From NCBI GenBank assembly GCA_023489065.1, contig JAMDCL010000159.1, forward strand, positions 1 to 5,257: 5,257 bases of DNA, given 5' to 3'. The position numbers were made by a program, and so were the translations under genes. A model generated the notes under the pieces. It did not search any database and was not told the DNA's origin. It was given only the letters and a program-made list of their open reading frames with translations. Origin of the DNA: Deltaproteobacteria bacterium. Lineage in GTDB: Bacteria; JAMCPX01. Positions 1 to 5,257 of the stretch are shown here, piece by piece. Position 1 is the stretch's first letter; each line of letters starts with the position of its first letter.

Positions 1-864
1 GCTAAACACAATTCCGATATATTAAAAATAACCCTGGATGCTTTTTATAAGCACCACGATTCGAAGCAGAGCATTGTTTTTGATCCTGTCGAACTGCCGC
101 ACAGGTATAAAAAACAGGCCGACAGGGAAACCGCGGGTTTTATAGCATCATGCCTTTCCTACGGCAGGGTCGATCTATTCAAACCTGTTGTTGAGAGAAT
201 ATTACAGGCTGCCGGCACCAATCCTTACAAATTCTTTTTCAATTTCCATGTACGGAGGGATGCGCATGTGGTTGAAGGCATAAAATACAGAATGAATACT
301 GCGCACGATATTACGGCATTTTTGCATCTGCTGTCTGAGTTTCTCAGAAAAAATGGTACCCTGGGAGACTTTTTCCGGCAGAGCTTCAAAAAAGATGATC
401 CCAATGTTATCAAAGCACTGTCAGAATTCGTGAAGGCCTTTTATTCGGGAGATACATCCCCTGTATACGGAAGGAATATCCGGCCTGCCGGGCTATTGCA
501 GATGCTGCCGTCGCCGGACAAGGGGAGTACATGCAAACGTTCTCACATGTTTTTACGATGGATGGTGAGGGCAGGGGACGGCATTGATTTCGGGCTATGG
601 ACTTTTATACCCACGGACAAACTTATCATACCGCTTGATACCCATATCGCAAGAATAGCAAGACACCTTGGGCTTACCAGGAGGAAAACCCTGGATATAA
701 AAACCGCCATTGATATTACGAACAACCTTAAGCGGTTTGATCCCGGTGACCCGGTAAAATATGACTTTGCCCTATGCCACCTCGGTATTTCTGGCAAGTG
801 CCCTTCAAAACGCTCTGCACAGTCATGCCTTTCCTGCGCGTTCAAGGACGTCTGTGTACGTTAA
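1..864 (+). CDS. TIGR02757/DUF2400 family protein, 5'-truncated by window start
   Basis: The frame is open from base 1 to the TAA at 862-864, giving 287 visible residues, so the N-terminus lies left of the window. A GTG at 268 is internal, because conserved-looking sequence precedes it (FDPVELPHRY, then DRETAGFIASCLSYGRVD). These segments, CKR at 178-180, FLRWMVR, and PLDTHIARIARHLGL at 211-225, match my recollection of the TIGR02757 (DUF2400) family, whose function is uncharacterised as far as I know. Probably only a few residues are missing. The C-terminal half resembles endonuclease III (HhH-GPD) glycosylases: LDTH (Asp213) aligns with the VDTH aspartate motif, and C267, C276, C279 and C285 form C-x8-C-x2-C-x5-C, close to the [4Fe-4S] loop C-x6-C-x2-C-x5-C. 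A nucleic-acid or base-excision role is inference only. No signal peptide or membrane segment is visible. The gene converges on the tRNA/trp unit. Confidence 0.85.
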   Translation, partial: AKHNSDILKITLDAFYKHHDSKQSIVFDPVELPHRYKKQADRETAGFIASCLSYGRVDLFKPVVERILQAAGTNPYKFFFNFHVRRDAHVVEGIKYRMNTAHDITAFLHLLSEFLRKNGTLGDFFRQSFKKDDPNVIKALSEFVKAFYSGDTSPVYGRNIRPAGLLQMLPSPDKGSTCKRSHMFLRWMVRAGDGIDFGLWTFIPTDKLIIPLDTHIARIARHLGLTRRKTLDIKTAIDITNNLKRFDPGDPVKYDFALCHLGISGKCPSKRSAQSCLSCAFKDVCVR

Positions 865-927
865 CCCAAACCATGAAATTGCAATAGAGCGAAGTATTCG
901 TTTTGAACGATTGTAGAATAGGAAAAA
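865..927. other. Short intergenic gap between convergent units
   Basis: This 63-bp stretch separates the DUF2400 stop codon from the 3' end of the minus-strand tRNA. The only structure I see is a weak 5-bp inverted repeat at 898-910 (TCGTT, loop TTG, AACGA). It has no T-run directly after it on either strand, so I do not call a terminator. An A5 run at 923-927 reads as T5 immediately past the tRNA on the minus strand and could help end or trim that transcript. Confidence 0.5.
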
Positions 928-1001
<74 letters not shown>

Positions 1002-1024
1002 ATAAAAAAGCGGTTTGAAAATGT

Positions 1025-1333
1025 TTATTGTTTTGTGCTGTCGACGGACGTTTGTTCCGGCTGGGATGGATGCAACTCTTCTTTCAGATTTAAAAGCTTA
1101 CTTTCAAGTTCTTTCAATCTTTCGATGGAAGAGGAAAAAACTTTAACATCATCAAGCCCTGATTTCGAGGTTGCGTAAAACTGGTGTCTTGCTATTCTTG
1201 CGGACGAGTTATACTGACGAGTTATTTCATAGAGCTTGATCCTTGTTTTTACGAAATGTGCATACGTTACCGCATTCTGCTTAACAATATCCATTATCTT
1301 TTCTAATTTCTCAGGTATCTTTATCTCGCTCAT
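1025..1333 (-). CDS. Hypothetical 102-residue helical protein
   Basis: This is a small ORF from ATG to TAA, 32 bp downstream of trpF on the same strand, so probably the last protein gene of the transcript. I do not recognise the family. The sequence is soluble and strongly helix-forming. Residues 4-55 are amphipathic and rich in K, R and aromatic residues. Residues 60-87 (from GLDDVKVF to LKEEL) show spaced Leu/Ile/Val positions suggesting a short coiled coil. From 88 onward there is a polar P/S/T/Q tail, probably disordered. There is no signal peptide, membrane helix or metal motif. No good Shine-Dalgarno precedes the ATG at 1333. An internal ATG (Met14) has a slightly better purine stretch, so the start is not certain. 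Coding status rests on length, sensible composition and a tight fit between neighbours; function is unknown. Confidence 0.65.
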   Translation of the reverse strand: MSEIKIPEKLEKIMDIVKQNAVTYAHFVKTRIKLYEITRQYNSSARIARHQFYATSKSGLDDVKVFSSSIERLKELESKLLNLKEELHPSQPEQTSVDSTKQ

Positions 1334-1365
1334 ACAACTGAATGTAACAAAACTTCATAAGAAAG

Positions 1366-1968
1366 TCAAATCGAAAGCGTTTCGAACAGCAGCTTCAGCT
1401 TTTCTTTGGATTTCCTGCCGGGAGATATTTCCACTCCGCTCGATACATCGATTGCATACGGTTTATAGGTGGTTACTATTTTGTGCACATTATCCGGTGT
1501 TATACCGCCGGACAGGATGAATTTTATGCTGCCGGATAAACCGTTTAAAAGTGTATGGTCGAAAAGTTTGCCCGAGCCGCCGAATTCATTGGTATAACTA
1601 TCAAGCAAAACGATACTCAGTCCGGATTTGTTAATCTCGTTTATCGAAGCGGCGTCGTGAACCCTGAATGCCTTTATCGCTTTATTGCCGATCTCTGTAA
1701 TCATTCGCAGCGGCTCATTGCCGTGCAGCTGCACATAATGAAGTCCTAACGTACCGGTGATTGTTTGGATGACGTCAATATTTTCATCGACAAATACACC
1801 CACGGTCGATACGAAAGCGGGCAGGTGTTTGATAATCTCAATTGCCTGTTCGGGTTTTATATACCGAGGACTTTTCTTATAAAAGACAAATCCAATCGCG
1901 GCGGCACCATAATCGCAAGCAGTCAGGGCATCCTCTCTTGAAGTTATGCCGCAAATCTTAACCTTCAT
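1366..1968 (-). CDS. trpF: Phosphoribosylanthranilate isomerase
   Basis: TrpF catalyses the Amadori rearrangement of N-(5'-phosphoribosyl)anthranilate to CdRP, the cytosolic step between TrpD and TrpC. The 200-residue protein has the full (beta/alpha)8 signature: MKVKICGIT with catalytic Cys6 at the N-terminus, GFVFYKKSPRYI (26-37), VGVFVD (56-61), QLHGNE (80-85), LLDSY with catalytic Asp123, GGSG (130-133), the phosphate-binding SGGI (153-156), and DVSSGVE (174-180). The frame stays open upstream to an ATG at 2058, but I reject that start. The extra 30 residues are translated from the intergenic palindrome, and the family begins at the KxKICGIT strand. A GAAAGA Shine-Dalgarno-like stretch (1975-1980) sits 6 nt before the ATG at 1968. 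The gene is stand-alone, not fused to trpC. It follows trpB2 after 107 bp, looser spacing than in the rest of the cluster. Confidence 0.96.
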   Translation of the reverse strand: MKVKICGITSREDALTACDYGAAAIGFVFYKKSPRYIKPEQAIEIIKHLPAFVSTVGVFVDENIDVIQTITGTLGLHYVQLHGNEPLRMITEIGNKAIKAFRVHDAASINEINKSGLSIVLLDSYTNEFGGSGKLFDHTLLNGLSGSIKFILSGGITPDNVHKIVTTYKPYAIDVSSGVEISPGRKSKEKLKLLFETLSI

Positions 1969-1988
1969 AATGGGTCTTTCAACGTCCA

Positions 1989-2041
1989 CCCTCCCTTTTC
2001 TTCGGCCCATCCTTCGGATGGGTGCCCGCGTCAAGGGAGGG
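1989..2041. repeat. Nested palindromic element in the trpB2-trpF gap
   Basis: A perfect 9-bp outer inverted repeat, CCCTCCCTT (1989-1997) and AAGGGAGGG (2033-2041), encloses a perfect 7-bp inner hairpin, CCCATCC (2006-2012), loop TTC, GGATGGG (2016-2022). A further CGG/CCG pairing (2003-2005 with 2026-2028) extends the inner stem across a small bulge. No U-run follows on the trp mRNA strand, so it does not look like an intrinsic terminator. It fits a REP/MITE-like dispersed intergenic palindrome of the GGGAGGG-armed kind seen in several bacterial genomes, but copy number cannot be judged from this window. In the trp transcript it would form a stable stem between trpB2 and trpF, and might protect the upstream message or lower trpF expression. 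Confidence 0.7.
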
Positions 2042-2075
2042 ATTGAGAAATGATCCACCAGACGGCAACAATATT

Positions 2076-3425
2076 TTATACCTGAGGGAGATCTTTGAGA
2101 GACTTCTTGATTTCCGCTTCCGGGTATTCATAGTCCTGGAGCTTACCCCGTAAATAACTGTCATAGGCAACAAGATCGAAGTGTCCGTGTCCGCTGAGGT
2201 TAAAAAGTATGACCTTTTCTTTGCCTTCTTCCTTCGCTTTCTTAGCCTCCTGTATCGCACTCAGGATTGCGTGCGCCGATTCCGGAGCCGGAATAATGCC
2301 CTCTGTTCTTGCAAATGTTATGGCAGCTTCAAACACCGGGAGCTGATTGTAAGCAATGGCCTCTATGAGCCCCTCGTGATAGAACTGGCTTACCAGGGGA
2401 GAATCGCCGTGATACCTCAAACCGCCTGCATGAATGCCGGGAGGCATGAAATTATGTCCGAGCGTATACATCTTGATAAGCGGTGTCAGTCCTGCCTCAT
2501 CGCCGAAGTCGTAAGTGTAAGGTCCTTTTGTAAGGGTGGGACACGATGCAGGTTCCACAGCTATCGCCCGCAGGTTTTTTCCTGCAAATTTATCCATGAG
2601 AAATGGAAACGCAATACCGCCAAAATTGCTGCCTCCGCCGCATGAGGCAATGACAATATCGGGATACTCGTTGATCTTTTTGAACTGTTCTTTGGCCTCA
2701 AGGCCGATGACGCTTTGATGGATCAGAACGTGGTTTAAGACACTCCCGAGGGAATAATTGGTGTCGTTGTGCGACGCTGCATCCTCGACAGCTTCGCTTA
2801 TGGCAACGCCGAGGCTGCCCGGCGATGCAGGGTCTGCCTCAAGTACCTTCCTGCCGGCATTTGTCAGTTCCGTCGGGCTTGCATGCACATGTCCGCCCCA
2901 TGTTTCCATCATAATTCTTCGGTATGGCTTTTGATCGTAGCTGACTCTTACCATATACACGGTTACGTCGATTCCCAGGAGTTTGCCTGCCATGGAAAGG
3001 GCGCTGCCCCATTGTCCTGCGCCGGTTTCCGTTGCGAGCCTCTTAATGCCTTCTTTCTTGTTGTAATAAGCCTGTGCCACGGCCGTATTGGGTTTATGAC
3101 TGCCCGGAGGACTTACACTTTCATTCTTATAGTATATATGGGCAGGCGTTTTGAGATAAGCTTCAAGGTTGTGTGCTCTTACTAAAGGAGTGGGCCTCCA
3201 CATCGTGTATATCTTGAGCACCTCTTCCGGTATATCAATCCACCTTTTCGTTGATACCTCCTGTTCGATCAATGCCATAGGAAAGATCGGCTTGAGATCA
3301 TCGGGGGTTATCGGCTTTTTTGTCCCGGGGTGAAGAACCGCTGCCGGTGGTTTCGGCATATCCGCCATTACATTATACCACCGCCTCGGTATTTCTGTTT
3401 CATCCAAAAGTATCTTTGTCTGCAT
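2076..3425 (-). CDS. trpB: Tryptophan synthase beta chain, TrpB2 type
   Basis: This fold-type II PLP enzyme should make L-tryptophan from indole and L-serine. At 449 residues it is longer than the usual ~400-residue TrpB1, and it carries TrpB2 (TIGR01415-like) features: an N-terminal extension ([14 protein letters not shown]), WRPTPL (76-81), [10 protein letters not shown] with the PLP-binding Lys111, ETGAGQWG (133-140) with Glu133 as the presumed catalytic acid and Trp139 where TrpB1 usually has His, SCGGGSN (261-267) as the phosphate cradle, and a C-terminal LSGHGHFD. The ATG at 3425 is fixed by a strong AAAGGAG 6 nt upstream. It starts 2 nt after the trpC stop, so translation is probably coupled. 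No trpA follows, which matters because TrpB2 proteins often lack the TrpA contacts of TrpB1. Annotation as TrpB-like is secure; whether it is the cell's main synthase is inference. Confidence 0.95.
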   Translation of the reverse strand: MQTKILLDETEIPRRWYNVMADMPKPPAAVLHPGTKKPITPDDLKPIFPMALIEQEVSTKRWIDIPEEVLKIYTMWRPTPLVRAHNLEAYLKTPAHIYYKNESVSPPGSHKPNTAVAQAYYNKKEGIKRLATETGAGQWGSALSMAGKLLGIDVTVYMVRVSYDQKPYRRIMMETWGGHVHASPTELTNAGRKVLEADPASPGSLGVAISEAVEDAASHNDTNYSLGSVLNHVLIHQSVIGLEAKEQFKKINEYPDIVIASCGGGSNFGGIAFPFLMDKFAGKNLRAIAVEPASCPTLTKGPYTYDFGDEAGLTPLIKMYTLGHNFMPPGIHAGGLRYHGDSPLVSQFYHEGLIEAIAYNQLPVFEAAITFARTEGIIPAPESAHAILSAIQEAKKAKEEGKEKVILFNLSGHGHFDLVAYDSYLRGKLQDYEYPEAEIKKSLKDLPQV

Positions 3426-3427
3426 TT

Positions 3428-4249
3428 TTATCTCCTTTCGATAAATGAACTTAGTCTAAATTTATTTATAAACTCTTGCAATTTATTAACCGGTGACTCT
3501 GCACGCATAAATGCCTCTCCAATCAAAAAACCGTTTACCCCGAGCTTCAAGAGCTCGGATATTGTGTCCGTCGATGCTATACCGCTTTCTGCTATCGTTA
3601 TTATGTGTTTTGGCATGTTTTGCATTATGTATTCCACAATATCCATGTTTGTGGCAAATGTTTCGAGGTTCCGGGAATTTATGCCTATTATTTTAGCACC
3701 TGCATCAACAGCTGTTTTGAGTTCGTCCTCATTATGTATTTCGACCAGCGGTTCCATGCCGAGGTTCCGGGAAAGCCCGATAAAGCCGGTAAGCTGTTTA
3801 GCCAATATTTTAACGATGAGCAGAATGGTATCTGCCCCAAATGCTCTTGATTCGTAGATCTGAAATTCATCGACAATAAAATCTTTCCTTAAGACAGGGA
3901 TGTTCACGACTTCCTTTACTGCTTTGAGATCTGCAAGGCTGCCGCCAAAGTATTGTTCATCGGTAAGTACAGATATTGCAGACGCTCCGCCCGAGGCAAA
4001 ACCCTGCGCGATACCCTTTACATCGGGTTCTTTAATGAGTTCGCCCTTTGACGGTGACCTCCTCTTTATCTCGGCAATGATGCACGGTGGTTCACTTTCC
4101 GAAACAGCTTCAAGAAATGACATCGCAGGTTTTGCGGAGTCTGCTGATTTAATAACGGTACCGGGATCCGCGTTTTGTTTTTTAAACTGGACTTCTTTTT
4201 GTTTGTTTGCAACTATGCCGGAAAGAAAATTCGGCTTGTCGATGTTCAT
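3428..4249 (-). CDS. trpC: Indole-3-glycerol phosphate synthase
   Basis: TrpC closes and decarboxylates CdRP to indole-3-glycerol phosphate in the cytosol. The 273-residue length is normal for a single-domain enzyme. Motifs appear in family order: [10 protein letters not shown] (60-69) with Glu60 and Lys62, [10 protein letters not shown] (95-104), LRKDFI (120-125) with the general-acid candidate Lys122, PLVEIH (167-172) with Glu170, INSRNL (190-195, where many homologues have INNRNL), AESGI (220-224), and FLIGEAFM near the C-terminus for phosphate binding. All expected catalytic residues are present. The ATG at 4249 overlaps the trpD stop in an ATGA junction, and a modest AGGG lies 9 nt upstream inside trpD. 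The gene is not fused to trpF, which lies two genes downstream. The stop codon is 2 nt from the trpB2 start. Confidence 0.97.
   Translation of the reverse strand: MNIDKPNFLSGIVANKQKEVQFKKQNADPGTVIKSADSAKPAMSFLEAVSESEPPCIIAEIKRRSPSKGELIKEPDVKGIAQGFASGGASAISVLTDEQYFGGSLADLKAVKEVVNIPVLRKDFIVDEFQIYESRAFGADTILLIVKILAKQLTGFIGLSRNLGMEPLVEIHNEDELKTAVDAGAKIIGINSRNLETFATNMDIVEYIMQNMPKHIITIAESGIASTDTISELLKLGVNGFLIGEAFMRAESPVNKLQEFINKFRLSSFIERR
3432..3438 (-). promoter_or_regulatory. trpB2 Shine-Dalgarno inside the end of trpC
   Basis: AAAGGAG on the minus strand lies 6 nt before the trpB2 ATG and overlaps the last sense codons of trpC. It is the strongest ribosome-binding site in the window. It decides the trpB2 start and indicates translational coupling between trpC and trpB2. 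Confidence 0.85.
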
Positions 4250-5257
4250 TGTTTGATACCCTGAACGCTTGCTTTTTTGAATTCGTTCAATTTTGCCATT
4301 GCCCTGCCGGAATCAATGACGTCCTTAACGATGGGCAGAGCTTCTTGTACATTGGCTGTTACACCAGCAATGTACAATGCAAACGCACTGTTAATCTCGG
4401 TCATATCCCGCATCGGCCCTTTTGTACCGCTAAGAACATCTATGAGAAGCGAAGCATTGTATTGTGCGTCTCCGCCTTTTAAGGCTTCCAAAGGTGAGAG
4501 TTTATACCCAAAATCTTCCGGATTGAAAATATATGACTGCACCCTCCCGTCCCTGAGCTCCGAGATGTCCGTTGTACCACTTATGGTTATTTCATCCGTA
4601 GCATCGCTTCCGTGGACCACGCACGCGGATACACTCCCGAGATTTTTTAAAACATAGGCAATTGTTTCCGTTAGTTTTGCATCATAAACACCGACCAGTT
4701 GATGGCGTGCCCCCGCTGGGTTTGTAAGCGGACCGAGCATATTGAAGATCGTTCTGATGCCGATCTCTTTTCTCACACCGAGGGCAAACCTCGTCGCCCT
4801 ATGGTACAAAGGGGCAAAAAGGAAACACATCCCTGTAGTATGTAAAAGGTATTCAGCCCTGGCACTGTCGGCATTTATATCTATGCCCAGCGCCTCCAGC
4901 ACATCGGCACTGCCGCTCCTGGATGAAACAGAACGGTTCCCGTGTTTTGCAACCTTTACTCCTGCTCCCGCAGCAACGAATGCCGTAGCAGTGGACACAT
5001 TGAACGTCCCTTTTTTGTCGCCGCCGGTACCGCACGTATCGATGATGACATCGTAGCCGGTATTTACTTTCAAGGCCTTTTCCCTCATCACCTTTGCTGC
5101 TCCGGTTATCTCATCGACGGTCTCTCCCTTCATCCGGAGTGCCGTAATAAAAGATGCAATTTGAGCATCCGTCGTGCTGCCTGACATGATCTCGTTCATA
5201 ACGAGTTCCATTTCGTTTTCGGACAAAGAAATATTCTGTATAACCTTATCGATAGCT
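4246..5257 (-). CDS. trpD: Anthranilate phosphoribosyltransferase, 5' end beyond window
   Basis: TrpD transfers phosphoribose from PRPP to anthranilate. 336 residues are visible, against about 340 for the family, so only a few N-terminal residues are missing. The frame runs off the right edge (AIDKVIQNISLSENEMELVMNE...), matching the usual helix before LSENE. The TTG at 5226 is therefore an internal Leu codon, not the start. Numbering from the first visible residue, GTGGD (76-80) binds PRPP pyrophosphate, NVST (86-89) and KHGN (104-107) line the active site, and SGSADVLEALG follows. RKEIGIRT carries the anthranilate-binding Arg168, then NMLGPLTNP, and the Asp221-Glu222 pair in DATDEI is the Mg2+ site. 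It is not fused to a TrpG glutaminase in the visible part. It is the first visible gene of the unit and overlaps trpC by 4 nt. Any trp leader or promoter would lie outside the window. Confidence 0.97.
   Translation of the reverse strand, partial: AIDKVIQNISLSENEMELVMNEIMSGSTTDAQIASFITALRMKGETVDEITGAAKVMREKALKVNTGYDVIIDTCGTGGDKKGTFNVSTATAFVAAGAGVKVAKHGNRSVSSRSGSADVLEALGIDINADSARAEYLLHTTGMCFLFAPLYHRATRFALGVRKEIGIRTIFNMLGPLTNPAGARHQLVGVYDAKLTETIAYVLKNLGSVSACVVHGSDATDEITISGTTDISELRDGRVQSYIFNPEDFGYKLSPLEALKGGDAQYNASLLIDVLSGTKGPMRDMTEINSAFALYIAGVTANVQEALPIVKDVIDSGRAMAKLNEFKKASVQGIKQ

Noticed and set aside
543..845. 100-codon minus-strand ORF within the DUF2400 gene
   Set aside because: It lies wholly antisense to a frame with clear family motifs and has no recognisable features of its own.
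268..864. DUF2400 gene starting at the GTG at 268
   Set aside because: About 89 codons before it are open and contain the conserved-looking DPVELPHRY and DRETAGFIASCLSYGRVD segments, so the true start lies before base 1.
898..910. Inverted repeat TCGTT-TTG-AACGA as a terminator for the DUF2400 gene
   Set aside because: The stem is only 5 bp and AT-rich, and no T-run follows on either strand.
1002..1060. Promoter for tRNA-Ala on the minus strand (TCGACA as a -35 box)
   Set aside because: The -35 candidate is one base off consensus, but the hexamer 17 bp downstream (TTTTCA) is a poor -10 box, so the match is probably chance.
1989..2041. Palindrome as a rho-independent terminator after trpB2
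   Set aside because: The stem is strong, but neither side is followed by a run of U residues, and trpF continues in the same direction.
2181..3185. Plus-strand ORFs of 138-154 codons opposite trpB2
   Set aside because: They are antisense shadows of a well-supported gene, with Cys/Arg-rich composition and no recognisable domain.
4246..5226. trpD starting at the TTG at 5226
   Set aside because: The frame continues upstream to the window edge with residues matching the usual TrpD N-terminal helix, so the TTG is an internal Leu codon and the gene is simply cut by the window.

Overview
The window is ordinary bacterial chromosome. Most of it is a tryptophan-biosynthesis gene cluster on the minus strand. 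At the left edge a plus-strand gene for a DUF2400/TIGR02757-type protein runs toward that cluster. The organism is probably an anaerobic bacterium of the Desulfobacterota/Nitrospirota sort. This guess rests on mid-range GC content, a TrpB2-type tryptophan synthase beta chain inside a trp cluster, and a GGGAGGG-armed intergenic palindrome. Taxonomy cannot be fixed from the sequence alone.

Layout, left to right: (1) 1-864, plus strand, a TIGR02757-like protein cut by the window start, with a C-terminal Cys cluster and an LDTH segment resembling endonuclease III. (2) 865-927, a short gap between convergent units. (3) 928-1001, minus strand, tRNA-Ala(GGC). (4) 1025-1333, minus strand, a 102-residue hypothetical helical protein. 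(5) 1366-1968, trpF. (6) 1989-2041, a nested palindrome in the 107-bp trpB-trpF gap. (7) 2076-3425, trpB2. (8) 3428-4249, trpC. (9) 4246-5257, trpD, whose first few codons lie beyond the window end.

Transcription order on the minus strand is trpD-trpC-trpB2-trpF-hypothetical-tRNA-Ala. trpD and trpC overlap by 4 nt (ATGA). trpC and trpB2 are 2 nt apart, and the trpB2 Shine-Dalgarno lies inside the end of trpC. These three are therefore almost certainly one translationally linked unit. The four enzymes cover anthranilate to phosphoribosyl-anthranilate (TrpD), its isomerisation (TrpF), indole-glycerol phosphate formation (TrpC), and condensation of indole with serine (TrpB2). trpA does not follow trpB2 or trpF, and trpE/trpG are not visible; they could lie upstream of trpD, outside the window.

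I found no mobile gene, CRISPR array, defence system or clearly new system. The points most worth a second look are the TrpB2-only synthase in a biosynthetic cluster, the iron-sulfur/HhH-GPD-like signature in the DUF2400 protein, and the palindromic intergenic element.
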